A stretch of DNA of 64,000 nucleotides from Leifsonia poae. Its GTDB lineage: Bacteria > Actinomycetota > Actinomycetes > Actinomycetales > Microbacteriaceae. The stretch covers positions 1,798,001 to 1,862,000 of the forward strand of contig NZ_JAIHLP010000002.1 in NCBI RefSeq assembly GCF_020009625.1, written 5' to 3'. The stretch's first letter is position 1. The number at the start of each line of letters is the position of its first letter. Both the position numbers and the translations under genes were made by a program. Shown here piece after piece: positions 56,015-64,000 of this stretch. The notes below the pieces were generated by a model. That model searched no databases. It worked only from the letters and a program-made list of their open reading frames with translations, and was not told where the DNA came from.

Positions 56015-56038
56015 ATTGCGCAAGAAAGATTGCGCAAT
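56015..56038. promoter_or_regulatory. ArsR-type operator palindrome
   Basis: A perfect inverted repeat attgcgcaa-gaaaga-ttgcgcaat lies in the 67-bp region between the divergent MFS and ArsR-like genes, placed to control both. Confidence 0.75.
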
Positions 56039-56068
56039 ACTTGCTGTATGAATTGCTAGGCTGGTCCA

Positions 56069-56611
56069 ATGGTCGAGCCGTCGTTTCATGTGACCGATCC
56101 CGGCATGCTGCGCGCGCTTGCGCATCCGTTTCGTCAGCGCATCCTCTGGGAGCTCGCCGTTCGAAAGTACGGCCGCGCCGCCGACCTGGCCGTCGTGATG
56201 GGCGAGCCGGCGAACACCATCAGCTACCACCTCCGCGCGCTCGCACAGGCGGGCTTGGTCGAAGGCGCGCCCGAGTTCGCGCGCGACGGCCGCGACCGGG
56301 TGTGGCGGCTGACGCATCCCGAAGGGCTCTCCGCATCATCAGACTCGCCGGCCGCCGACATTCTGGAGACGGAACAGCTCGAGTGGATGCGCGACATCGT
56401 CACCGAACGACTCCCCCGCCAACCCGGCGCGGCGCGCGGAGTGTACCTGGGCGCCGCGATGCTGACCGAAGCGGAAGCGAATCAGATGTTCGAGGAGGTC
56501 GTCGAGGTCCTCGAACGTTGGCGCGAGCACGGCGCGCAGGTCGTCTCGAACTACCCGGCCGATGTATCCCGAATCTTCCACCGCATCGCGGCCCTGGTCG
56601 GGAACCGCTGA
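56069..56611 (+). CDS. ArsR-family (HTH_20) transcriptional regulator
   Basis: A 180-residue winged-helix repressor. HTH: MLRALAHPFRQRILWELA, AADLAVVMGEPANTISYHLRALA, wing RDGRDRVWRLT. The C-terminal half (about 95-175) is a helical dimer or ligand domain, longer than metal-sensing ArsR proteins and lacking their Cys sites. It probably represses the divergent MFS gene through the 24-bp palindrome. Confidence 0.88.
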   Translation: MVEPSFHVTDPGMLRALAHPFRQRILWELAVRKYGRAADLAVVMGEPANTISYHLRALAQAGLVEGAPEFARDGRDRVWRLTHPEGLSASSDSPAADILETEQLEWMRDIVTERLPRQPGAARGVYLGAAMLTEAEANQMFEEVVEVLERWREHGAQVVSNYPADVSRIFHRIAALVGNR

Positions 56612-56690
56612 CGGTCCCGGTGGCGCGCGTCGCCCTTGTGATCGGCCGGGCTCGTCAGGCCAGCTTCGCGCCCTTGTGAAATCCTTTTAA

Positions 56691-56715
56691 TCAACTATAT
56701 TGTCAATATGGTTGA
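56691..56715. promoter_or_regulatory. MarR operator over the marR start codon
   Basis: tcaactatattg-t-caatatggttga is a 12-bp inverted repeat with one mismatch, A/T-rich in GC-rich surroundings. It includes the ATG at 56708, so binding would block transcription or ribosome entry in an autoregulatory loop. Confidence 0.65.
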
Positions 56716-57151
56716 AGATATAAACGCGGCGGCGATCGCGACCGCCATCCAGAACAGCGTCGCGGTGTTCACCCGGCATCTACGACAACTGCCTCCGGGC
56801 GGCGAGCTCGCGTTCACGGAGCTTCTGGCGCTGTCTCGGCTCGACCAGCTGGGACCGTCTACGGCGAGCGATCTGGCTCGCGCAGAACACATCACGCCAC
56901 AAGGAATGGGCGTCACGGTAGCGGAGCTGGAGCGACGAGGACTCCTCCAACGGCAGGGCGATCCCCGGGACAAACGACGAGTGCTGCTCGCCATGACCGA
57001 GAACGGGATGCGCGCGCTTGCCGATCGGCGCGACACCCGCACGGACCAGATCACAAAGGTGCTGATCGAGAGCTTCACGAGCGACGAGCTGCGCGCACTG
57101 CTCACCGCGGCACCCCTGATCGAACGGCTCGGCGCGGGCCTGCTGCGATGA
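56708..57151 (+). CDS. MarR-family transcriptional regulator
   Basis: A 147-residue repressor. The winged helix is SRLDQLGPSTASDLARAEHI, TPQGMGVTVAELERRGLLQR and wing DPRDKRRVLLAMT, between N- and C-terminal dimer helices. It overlaps the MFS gene by ATGA and has an operator over its own start, so it probably controls the exporter in response to a ligand. Confidence 0.92.
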   Translation: MVEDINAAAIATAIQNSVAVFTRHLRQLPPGGELAFTELLALSRLDQLGPSTASDLARAEHITPQGMGVTVAELERRGLLQRQGDPRDKRRVLLAMTENGMRALADRRDTRTDQITKVLIESFTSDELRALLTAAPLIERLGAGLLR

Positions 57152-58545
57152 CGCTGAAGGCCACGACATCGCAGGCGTTCGGGTGGCGATTCGTGCTGCC
57201 GCTCCTGGCCGGATCTGTGTTGAACCCGATCAACACCTCCCTGATCGCTACAGCATTGGTGCCGATCGCGGCGGGCATCCATGTCTCGGTCGGGAAGACC
57301 GCGGTGCTGGTCTCCGCGCTGTATCTGGCCAGCGCGATCGCCCAGCCAACGGGCGGGAAGCTCGCGGAGGAGTTCGGGCCTCGTCGCGTGCTGATCGTTG
57401 GGATGCTGTGCGTACTGGCCGGCGGCCTGATCGGCGGATTGGGGCAGAACCTGACCACGCTGGTGATCGGCCGCGTGCTGATCGGAGTGGGTTCCGCCGC
57501 CGTGTACCCCTCGGCAATGGCACTCATCCGCCGGCGGGCGAGCGCGGCAGGACTGGACACGCCCCCCGGCGGCGTACTGGGCGCTCTGGTGATCACCGGC
57601 AGCGCCACCGCCGCGCTCGGTTTGCCGATCGGCGGCGTGCTGGTCGACACCTGGGGCTGGCGCACCGCGTTCCTCATCAACATCCCCGTCGCCGCCGCCG
57701 CATTGGCGATGACACTGGCCTGGGTTCCCCGCGACGCACCGATCGCCGGGCCGGTGTCGGTGCGTGAGGTCGCGACGCGCATCGACGTGGCCGGAATCGT
57801 CGGATTCGGCGGGACGATCGCCGCGCTCCTGGTCTTCCTTCTCGACCTACCGCAGGTCAACCTGCCCGCGCTCATCGCCGCCATCCTGCTCGGTGCCGCC
57901 CTTGTGTGGTGGGAACGGCGCGCAACCCGACCGTTCCTCGATGTACGCCTGCTCGCCAGCAACCGGGCCCTGACCCGGACGCACCTCCGCTATGCGCTCG
58001 GGGCGCTGTGCGTGTATAGCGTCTTGTACGGGCTCACCCAGTGGCTCGAAGCCGGCCGTGGCATGTCCCCCAGGGAAGCCGGCCTGCTCCTGCTGCCCAT
58101 GAGCGGGCTGGCCGCGATCCTCGCCTGGCCGGTCTCCCGCCGCAATCTGGTTCGCCTTCCGCTGATCGCCGCAGCCGCAGCGTGCCTGGTGGCGTCGGCC
58201 GGCGTACTCTTCCTCGCCGCGAACACCCCTATCATCTGGATCGCGATCATCACTCTCGGCTTCGGCGTCACTCTCGGATGCGTGGTCTCCGCGAACCAGA
58301 CGATGCTCTATCAACAGGTGCCAGCCGAGCAGATCGGCACCGCATCCGGCCTCTTCAAGACCTTCGGTTCCATCGGCTCGATCGCTTCCTCCGCGGTCAT
58401 TGCGATCACCTTCCACGCCGGAGCCAACGACGCCGATCTGCACCTGCTCGCCGTGATCATGATCATCGTCAGCGCACTCGGCGCCGTGCTCGTCTTTGCA
58501 GACCGGAGCATCATGACGTACCACCGAACTATTCGGACTCGATGA
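57148..58545 (+). CDS. MFS drug exporter (DHA2/EmrB-like)
   Basis: A 465-residue transporter with about 14 helices. Motifs: ASAIAQPTGGKLAEEFGPRR (motif A), LVIGRVLIGVGSAAVYPSA and the motif C-like GALVITGSATAALGLPIGG. It is coupled to the marR gene. Drug or metabolite efflux is likely; substrate unknown. The last 17 bp overlap the convergent SRPBCC gene. Confidence 0.88.
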   Translation: MTLKATTSQAFGWRFVLPLLAGSVLNPINTSLIATALVPIAAGIHVSVGKTAVLVSALYLASAIAQPTGGKLAEEFGPRRVLIVGMLCVLAGGLIGGLGQNLTTLVIGRVLIGVGSAAVYPSAMALIRRRASAAGLDTPPGGVLGALVITGSATAALGLPIGGVLVDTWGWRTAFLINIPVAAAALAMTLAWVPRDAPIAGPVSVREVATRIDVAGIVGFGGTIAALLVFLLDLPQVNLPALIAAILLGAALVWWERRATRPFLDVRLLASNRALTRTHLRYALGALCVYSVLYGLTQWLEAGRGMSPREAGLLLLPMSGLAAILAWPVSRRNLVRLPLIAAAAACLVASAGVLFLAANTPIIWIAIITLGFGVTLGCVVSANQTMLYQQVPAEQIGTASGLFKTFGSIGSIASSAVIAITFHAGANDADLHLLAVIMIIVSALGAVLVFADRSIMTYHRTIRTR

Positions 58546-58960
58546 GACCTTTCAACACGTCGAGGACGTTCGGACTACTCTCATCGGCGACATCATCGGC
58601 GCCGCCCGAGCCCGGTTCGCGGTTGTCTTCCTGGACAACAGATAGCTTCGTGCCGTGACCAGCACGCTCGAGAAGGTAGGTCACGAAAAGATAGTTCTCA
58701 GGACGATCCTCCAGTCCCGGGCGCGGGAAGAACAACGAGTATCGAACCTTGTGGGGCTCGCTCACCTCGAGCACGGTTCCCCACTGTTCGAAGACCTGTC
58801 CGTCCCACTCGTTTCGGAAGCGAATGGCACCGCCGGGCTGCCAGTCCGTGATCAGCTCACTGCCATATTGCCATTGCCGAACCCGTTCGGGCTCGACGAG
58901 CCATCGCCACACGCCTGAAGGCGAGGCAGCAACAAGAACCTCTGAAGTGTTGATCGTCAT
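58529..58960 (-). CDS. SRPBCC/AHSA1-domain protein
   Basis: A 143-residue START-like domain protein (VLVAASPSGVWRWLVEPERV, GGAIRFRNEWDG, RPENYLFVTYLLE, GTKLSVVQEDN). It has one hydrophobic cavity domain and no extra parts. ATG 58960 is chosen over an upstream in-frame start. Ligand unknown. It overlaps the exporter stop. Confidence 0.8.
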   Translation of the reverse strand: MTINTSEVLVAASPSGVWRWLVEPERVRQWQYGSELITDWQPGGAIRFRNEWDGQVFEQWGTVLEVSEPHKVRYSLFFPRPGLEDRPENYLFVTYLLERAGHGTKLSVVQEDNREPGSGGADDVADESSPNVLDVLKGLIESE

Positions 58961-59014
58961 GTCAAGCGACGTTAACACCACCGTCACGTCGACGGTGCTC
59001 TGCGCGGGAGTGAA

Positions 59015-59485
59015 TCATCCGACGGGAATACCGACGCGCGCTCGTTCGAGCGCGGCTCGAAGCGTTCCCAGGGTAGCTCCAGCTTCCCGAATCTGATCGG
59101 GCGCGAGCTCGATTGACACGAGATCCACCAGCGTGTCCTGGAACGAGACCTCGGCTTCCGCGAGCAGCGCCGCCCCGGTTCCAGTGAGGCTGACGAGGGA
59201 CGAGCGACCGTCAGCGGGATTCGGATGGCGCTCCACCCAACCGCGGGCTTCGAGACGGTCGACACCCTTGCTGATGGCGCCGATGCCCGCTGCGAAGTTT
59301 GTGGCGACGTCCGCGACGCGCGCCCCTGGATGGGCGTCGAAGTAGCGCAAGAACTCGAACTGCGTCGCGACGATTCCGTGTTTGCCGCGTAGTCGCTCGG
59401 TGAGCGCGTTGTAGAGACGCGTCTCGCAACGCACCAGGTCGTCAAAGAACGAAGCCAGCTCGCGCGTCGTCGAAGTAGATGCCAT
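59015..59485 (-). CDS. MarR-family transcriptional regulator
   Basis: A 156-residue repressor. HTH: FDAHPGARVADVATNFAAG, IGAISKGVDRLEARGWVERH, wing PADGRSSLVSLT. The start is ATG 59485, since the longer frame upstream is low-complexity and overlaps the divergent gene. It faces an alpha/beta hydrolase with a palindrome atgcccgggcat at 59506-59517 between them, a possible operator. Confidence 0.85.
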   Translation of the reverse strand: MASTSTTRELASFFDDLVRCETRLYNALTERLRGKHGIVATQFEFLRYFDAHPGARVADVATNFAAGIGAISKGVDRLEARGWVERHPNPADGRSSLVSLTGTGAALLAEAEVSFQDTLVDLVSIELAPDQIREAGATLGTLRAALERARVGIPVG

Positions 59486-59546
59486 GGCATATAGTCTAGC
59501 AACAGATGCCCGGGCATGCAGTTCGGGAGTGCACCAAGGAGCTTCC

Positions 59547-60449
59547 ATGAGCCGGCAACAGAGACACGCACTTGATGAGACCCTGCGCCAAGCCCCGCAG
59601 CCATCCGGCCCGGTTTCAGTCGAGCGGATGCGGGAGGGCTTCGCGCACTTCATGAGCGGATTCCCGATTTCCGCTGGAGTCACCCGCACTCCGGTGGAAC
59701 TCGGACATCGCCCGGCAGTCCTGGTGGAGCCGACGGGGGAACGACGATCCGGCACGATCCTGTACTTCCACGGGGGCTCCTTCTCGCTCGGCTCCCCCGA
59801 GACGGCGATGGCGCTCACTGCCCATCTGGTCGAGCGCAGCGGCGTGCGGGCGCTCTCGCTCGACTACCGTCTCGCCCCCGAACACCCGTTCCCCGCAGGG
59901 CTCGACGACGGCTTGGCCGCATATCGAGGTCTGCTCGACGACGGCATCGACTCCGCCTCGATCGTGTTCGTCGGAGACTCCGCCGGCGGCGGACTCACGG
60001 TGACGACCTGCGTGGCCGCCCAGGAGGCCGGGTTGCCCATGCCCGCCGGCCTGGTCGCCTTCTCACCGGGGCTCGATCACACGCGCTCCGGTGCGTCCAT
60101 GTTCACGAAAGAGGGCATCGATCCACTGTTCACCCGCGAGGCGATGGCCCGCACCGGTGAGCTGTATCTCGGCGGCCGGAATCCGGCCCAGCCCCTGCTC
60201 GCACCCGCAATACTCGCCGACCTGACCGGCTTTCCACCGATCCTGCTTCAGGTCGGAACGAACGAGCTGTTGCTCGACGACGCGGTGCGGCTCGCAGAAC
60301 GCGCCCGAAACGCGGAAGTCGACGTGATCCTCGACACTGTCGCTCATGTACCCCATGTCTTCCCGGCATTCGTCGGAACGATCGACGAAGCCGACGAAGC
60401 GATCGATCGCGCGGCGCTCTTCATCACGCAGCGCCTTCGAAATCGGTGA
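59547..60449 (+). CDS. Alpha/beta hydrolase (HSL/fold-3 family)
   Basis: A 300-residue hormone-sensitive-lipase-like esterase. The oxyanion motif is YFHGGSFSLGS (HGG), followed by SLDYRLAPEHPFPA, nucleophile GDSAGGGL, Asp in NELLLDDAVR and His in VAHVPHVFP. ATG 59547 with aaggag upstream is used; an upstream ATG at 59484 would overlap the marR start. Probably induced through the adjacent MarR protein. Confidence 0.9.
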   Translation: MSRQQRHALDETLRQAPQPSGPVSVERMREGFAHFMSGFPISAGVTRTPVELGHRPAVLVEPTGERRSGTILYFHGGSFSLGSPETAMALTAHLVERSGVRALSLDYRLAPEHPFPAGLDDGLAAYRGLLDDGIDSASIVFVGDSAGGGLTVTTCVAAQEAGLPMPAGLVAFSPGLDHTRSGASMFTKEGIDPLFTREAMARTGELYLGGRNPAQPLLAPAILADLTGFPPILLQVGTNELLLDDAVRLAERARNAEVDVILDTVAHVPHVFPAFVGTIDEADEAIDRAALFITQRLRNR

Positions 60450-60885
60450 CCGCACCGTTGGCGAACGGTTTGGCCGCGACAACCTCCACCCCCACGGTCG
60501 ACCCGCTGGGGGCGAGGTAGGAGGCCCTCTGGCCCGGGTATCTGCCGATGATCGCCGCGCCAAGGGGAGACTCCGGCGAGAACACGTCGATCGTGATCGA
60601 CGGGTCGCGTGTCAGGAGTTCCCTCGTCCCGATCAGGAATGTGTGGGACGTTCCGTCGGTGTCGAATCTGACGGTGACTTCCATGCCGGGTTCCACCAAG
60701 CCGTCATCCGGCTTCGTGCCCACTTCGGCCTGACGCAGCAGGATCTCGATCTCCCGAATCCGGCCATCCATCCGCGCGGTCTCGGCCAGGCTGTTCGCAT
60801 GCGAGGCGTTCAGCTCCTCCAACTCACGGGTGAGCTGTCTCCGAACGTCCAGGGTCATCCACACCACACGATTCAGGTCGGACAT
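60424..60885 (-). CDS. GreA/GreB-type elongation factor-like protein
   Basis: A 153-residue protein. The N-terminal coiled coil (about 10-53: LTRELEELNASHANSLAETA) and C-terminal FKBP-like GreA domain (about 60-145: IDVFSPESPLGAAIIG, SYLAPSG) are visible. The acidic tip of true Gre factors appears changed (AETARMDGR), so transcript cleavage is uncertain. It could be a Gre-like RNA polymerase secondary-channel regulator such as the Rnk or Gfh class. Confidence 0.75.
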   Translation of the reverse strand: MSDLNRVVWMTLDVRRQLTRELEELNASHANSLAETARMDGRIREIEILLRQAEVGTKPDDGLVEPGMEVTVRFDTDGTSHTFLIGTRELLTRDPSITIDVFSPESPLGAAIIGRYPGQRASYLAPSGSTVGVEVVAAKPFANGAVTDFEGAA

Positions 60886-61044
60886 CGCCGATCGCCACCT
60901 TTCACTGCCCTCGAGATGAATCCCCCACCATAGCCCGAAACAGACGCGACCGGGCCGAATTTTTGCTGATCAGCGGGAAGATGCTTTCCGTCACGGAATG
61001 GGCTATGGTCATTCGAACCACGCCAGCTGACGAAGGGAAGCGTG

Positions 61045-61176
61045 ATGCACATGTCAGGACGGTCACCCCGCGGAGGAAACGCGAAGAAGGAACCGAAACT
61101 CACCCTCAAGGAAAAACGAGAGGCCAAACGCGAACGCGCGGAAGAGACGTTCATCAAGCCGCGCAAGAGCCGGTAG
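61045..61176 (+). CDS. Very small basic protein (43 aa)
   Basis: ATG 61045 (or GTG 61042) follows gaagggaag. The product is highly charged: RSPRGGNAKKEPKLTLKEKR, then EAKRERAEETFIKPRKSR. Such short Lys/Arg/Glu-rich helices are seen as conserved small proteins in Microbacteriaceae. It may bind nucleic acid or ribosomes, which is inference. A strong hairpin follows. Confidence 0.6.
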   Translation: MHMSGRSPRGGNAKKEPKLTLKEKREAKRERAEETFIKPRKSR

Positions 61177-61200
61177 GGCACCGACAGCGACGTCTGTCCT

Positions 61201-61237
61201 CGCGGGGCGCCGCCACTCTCAGTGGCGTCGCCCCGCG
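61201..61237. terminator. Strong GC hairpin downstream of the small gene
   Basis: A 16-bp stem with one mismatch (cgcggggcgccgccac / gtggcgtcgccccgcg) and a 5-base loop lies 24 bp after the 43-aa gene. It has no T tail. Confidence 0.6.
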
Positions 61238-61305
61238 CTCTGCACCCGGCGCGCCGACCTCGCCGTCGACGGCGGATTCCTCGCCTGAGGCGGCCCCCAC
61301 CGTCT

Positions 61306-62265
61306 TCAGCGAGCGCGGTCCCGCGCCGCCTGGTAGATCGTCGCGAAGTGCGCGAATGAGCCCGCGATGGTACTGCGGAAGCGCGCCTCATCCGTCTTCC
61401 CGGCCAGTCGGTCGATGAGAGGCTGCTGCCAGATGCTGCGACCGATGGCGAAACCGTCGAAACCCGGGGTCGGGGCCGCCACCGAGAGCCAACGATCGAG
61501 CTGATCCCGGCCGGCATCGCGCCCGAGGACGATGCACTCGACCCGGTCTCTGCCATTCTCACGCGCCGCATCCGCGACCTCCGCCGCCGCGTCGGCCGAG
61601 TCGTATCCCTCCAGCTTCCAGATCGCCGGCTCGATGCCGGCCCTGTGGTACTCCCTGATCAGCTGGACGGTCATCGCCGGGCGAAGCGTGTCGTCGAAGG
61701 TCTGCTGATCGGGCGCTCCCGACTCCGACGCCTGGGGCACGAGAAGCTCGATGACGAGCCTGCGACCGGCCGCATCCAGAGCCTGGCTGACCTGCGCCAG
61801 GCGCTCCAGCTGCGTCAGGCGATCAGTGGCGGCGAATCCGGGATTGTCCCGGATCAGCACCTTCACGAAATCCGGATCGAATGCTGCGACGTGGTCCAGC
61901 CACTCCGACGAGGCGAAGTCGCCGTATTCGAGTTCGAAGAACGGCCGCCCAGACCGCTCGATCGGCATGAGGAGGGCGAAGCCATGATGCCGAGCACGAC
62001 GGGCAACCTCCGCGCCGTAGCGTTCGTCGACGAGTACCCCCGGACGCACGCCGGGCGGAAGGTCGGGCATCCCACTCACGGCCGCCTCGAACACCCTCAA
62101 CTTGTCGTCGCCGATCCGGCCTTCGGCCGCCGCATCCACGTCACCAGGGATGCCGTAGACCTGGGAGACGAGAGAAGCGCGATGATCCATCGCCAAGACG
62201 GCGAGTGGACGCGAACCCCCGCCGACCCCGCCGACCGAACCGTTGAGTCTGGTGCCTTCCGACAT
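61306..62265 (-). CDS. IolC-type aldolase domain (DUF2090) protein
   Basis: A 319-residue TIM-barrel protein resembling the C-terminal domain of 5-dehydro-2-deoxygluconokinase (DUF2090) in inositol catabolism. Features: LAVLAMDHRASL, VDERYGAEVARRA, FFELEYGDF.SSEWL, FVKVLIRDNP, WKLEGYDSADAA and VLGRDAG. The kinase part is absent, so it stands alone and may be a 2-deoxy-5-keto-gluconate-6-phosphate aldolase. ATG 62265 is chosen over a low-complexity extension. Confidence 0.75.
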   Translation of the reverse strand: MSEGTRLNGSVGGVGGGSRPLAVLAMDHRASLVSQVYGIPGDVDAAAEGRIGDDKLRVFEAAVSGMPDLPPGVRPGVLVDERYGAEVARRARHHGFALLMPIERSGRPFFELEYGDFASSEWLDHVAAFDPDFVKVLIRDNPGFAATDRLTQLERLAQVSQALDAAGRRLVIELLVPQASESGAPDQQTFDDTLRPAMTVQLIREYHRAGIEPAIWKLEGYDSADAAAEVADAARENGRDRVECIVLGRDAGRDQLDRWLSVAAPTPGFDGFAIGRSIWQQPLIDRLAGKTDEARFRSTIAGSFAHFATIYQAARDRAR

Positions 62266-62426
62266 CGTTCCCACCACCGTCTCTCGAGAAGTGAAACCCT
62301 GGCCCCTACTCTCCACCGGTCGCAGCCCCCGGCGCCAACAAAATCGCCGCCACTCGCGCGGACCGAAACGCCCACCATAGCGCAACGCGGTTGTGCTAAC
62401 ATCGGCGCAGCGAGCGAGGGGCAGAC

Positions 62427-63347
62427 ATGTATTCAGTGCCAGACCAGTCGGGGCGGCGAATCGTCGTCACAGGCGCCAATAGTGGAACCGGAATGGAGGC
62501 CACCAAGCGTCTGGCCGGCGCTGGCGCCGCGGTCATCCTGGGCGTGCGCTCCCTTGAGAAGGGGGAGGCCGCGCGGGCGGCAATCCTCACCGCCGCGCCG
62601 GGCGCCGAGCTCGATGTGCGCCGGATCGACCTCGCCGACCTCGCGAGTGTGCGGGCGTTCGCCGACGAGATCCTCAGTGAAAGCCGGCCACTGGACACAT
62701 TGATCAACAACGCCGGCGTGATGACACCGCCGAGGCGGTTCGAGACGACGGACGGCTTCGAGCTTCAGTTCGGAAGCAACTTCCTCGGCCCGTTTCTGCT
62801 GACGAATCTGCTGCTGCCCCGACTGCTCGAATCCCCGGCAGGCCGGGTCGCGACGATGTCCAGCCTCGTGGCACACCGCGGGAAGATCCGGTTCGGCGAT
62901 CTCAACTGGCACGACTCCTACCGACCGGGCGCAGCCTACGGGCAATCGAAGCTGGCGGACCTGCTGATGGGACTGCACCTCGCCGATGTCGCACACGAGA
63001 ATGGGTGGCCTCTGCGCTCCACGATCGCCCATCCGGGATACACGAGGACGAACCTGCAGGTGGCCGGCAGGAACCTCGCGCGCAGCGCGCAAGACGCTCG
63101 ACCACCCGCGCGCCGCACCCTGCTGCCGTCGCAGGACGTCACGCAGGGGGCGGAGCCCATCCTTTTCGCGGCCGCCGATCCATCCGCCGGACAGGGCGAG
63201 TACTTCGGACCGAACCGGACGCTCACCGGGCCGACCAAACGGATCGGGATCCCCCGCGCGGCGCGGCAGGGGCCGGACTTCGCCGCATCCCTGTGGGCCG
63301 TGGCCGAAACACTCACCGACGCCCCGAGCCTGCGCGGCATGGGCTGA
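62427..63347 (+). CDS. Short-chain dehydrogenase/reductase
   Basis: A 306-residue SDR of the classical retinol-dehydrogenase-like group. Cofactor motif TGANSGTGMEATKRL (TGxxxGxG), INNAGVM (NNAG) and the active site YGQSKLADLLMG (YxxxK, with an upstream Ser in MSSLVAH) are present. Near the C-terminus is an ILFAAADPSAGQGEYFGP substrate loop. It precedes a TetR gene on the same strand. Substrate unknown. Confidence 0.9.
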   Translation: MYSVPDQSGRRIVVTGANSGTGMEATKRLAGAGAAVILGVRSLEKGEAARAAILTAAPGAELDVRRIDLADLASVRAFADEILSESRPLDTLINNAGVMTPPRRFETTDGFELQFGSNFLGPFLLTNLLLPRLLESPAGRVATMSSLVAHRGKIRFGDLNWHDSYRPGAAYGQSKLADLLMGLHLADVAHENGWPLRSTIAHPGYTRTNLQVAGRNLARSAQDARPPARRTLLPSQDVTQGAEPILFAAADPSAGQGEYFGPNRTLTGPTKRIGIPRAARQGPDFAASLWAVAETLTDAPSLRGMG

Positions 63348-63432
63348 GCACGAACCCCGGATGCCGACCACCGACCACGCCCCGGCCACGCCCGTCCGCA
63401 GTAACGCAACACGGGTGCGGTAACCTGGGTCC

Positions 63433-64000
63433 ATGTCCACCATCGACTTCACCCGGGCCAGAAGCGCCGACGCGAAACAGGTTCGCGAGGCGGCCATCCT
63501 CGCCTCAGCCGTCGAACTGGCGACCGAGCGGGGTGTGCGAGAAGTGACGCTGACCGCTATCGCGGAGGGCGTGGGGATGCACAAGTCCACGATGCTGCGA
63601 TATTTCGAGACCCGCGAGGAGATCTTCCTTCGGATCGCGGCCGATGCCTGGGATCGATGGACGGCCGAGATGACATCGACCCTCGCCGCGATGGCGCCTG
63701 CCGGCGACGGGGACGCACCGTCATCGGCTGCCATCGCATCCACCATCGCCCGGTCGCTCGCCACGCGGCCGCTCTTCTGCGATCTGCTCGCCCACACCGC
63801 CCTGAATCTCGAGCGCCACGTCTCCGACGACACCGTTCGCGCCTTCAAACGTCGCGTCATCGCAGACATCGCAACGGTGGCCGATGCGATCACGGTACTC
63901 ACGGGCATCGCTTCACGAAACGCAGGTGAGGTGGTCACCGTGGCGACATCGATGGCCGGCGCCCTCTGGCAGATGGCCGCGCCGACGACTCATCTGGCGG
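63433..64000 (+). CDS. TetR-family regulator, cut by window end
   Basis: At least 189 residues from ATG 63433. The HTH is TERGVREVTLTAIAEGVGMH then KSTMLRYFETREEIFLRIA, as in TetR proteins. A helical ligand domain follows (ATRPLFCDLLAHTALNLERH), and the frame remains open at 64000. It may control the SDR gene 86 bp upstream. Confidence 0.88.
   Translation, partial: MSTIDFTRARSADAKQVREAAILASAVELATERGVREVTLTAIAEGVGMHKSTMLRYFETREEIFLRIAADAWDRWTAEMTSTLAAMAPAGDGDAPSSAAIASTIARSLATRPLFCDLLAHTALNLERHVSDDTVRAFKRRVIADIATVADAITVLTGIASRNAGEVVTVATSMAGALWQMAAPTTHLA

Overview
The window is high-GC actinobacterial chromosome. The best match is the family Microbacteriaceae (Leifsonia/Cryobacterium-like). This rests on the gene order tilS-hpt-ftsH-folE-folP-folB-folK-DUF3180-bPH2-bPH2-DUF2520-panC-lysS, on clpC, radA, pirin and cls in one neighbourhood, and on frequent GTG starts and ATGA/GTGA gene overlaps. 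Genus placement is inference.

Region 1 (465-16142) is an integrated mobile element of about 15.65 kb. It lies between two copies of a 27-bp repeat that is the 3' end of a tRNA-Ser(CGA) gene. The left end carries a tyrosine integrase, an excisionase-like HTH protein, a rolling-circle-type Rep (HUH nuclease joined to an SF3 helicase) with a candidate double-strand origin inside its 5' end, an inverted-repeat cluster (candidate oriT or single-strand origin) and a MobV/Pre-like relaxase with an altered metal-binding motif. The middle carries orphan DUF2384-like proteins, small membrane proteins, a tandem pair of paralogous lipoproteins and a LysM lipoprotein. The tRNA-proximal end carries a soluble Ser/Thr kinase, an overlapping partner gene of unknown function and a convergent PD-(D/E)XK-type nuclease. 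These three look like cargo and are the best candidate here for an undescribed, possibly defensive, module.

Region 2 (16311-43336) is core genome: SGNH and alpha/beta hydrolases, radA, an ArgA-like acetyltransferase, clpC, pirin, cls, a CtaG-like protein, lysS, pantothenate and folate synthesis, ftsH, hpt, tilS, ppa and two related secreted cell-wall peptidases. Region 3 (43610-50765) starts with a tRNA-Glu/Asp/Phe cluster. It continues as a degraded island with two integrase C-terminal remnants, a GH2 glycosidase, a Gfo/Idh oxidoreductase, a 5'-truncated sugar transporter, membrane-protein debris and an ECF sigma/anti-sigma pair. Region 4 (50765-64000) is accessory chromosome: regulator/efflux pairs with visible operators, an aquaporin, hydrolases, a GreA-like factor, an IolC-like aldolase domain, an SDR enzyme and a TetR gene cut by the window end.

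Four genes (folE, a bPH2 protein, an esterase and the kinase partner) are each split by one base at a homopolymer. folE is normally needed for growth, so residual indel errors in the assembly are the simplest explanation for at least some of them, and these products should be read as probably intact.
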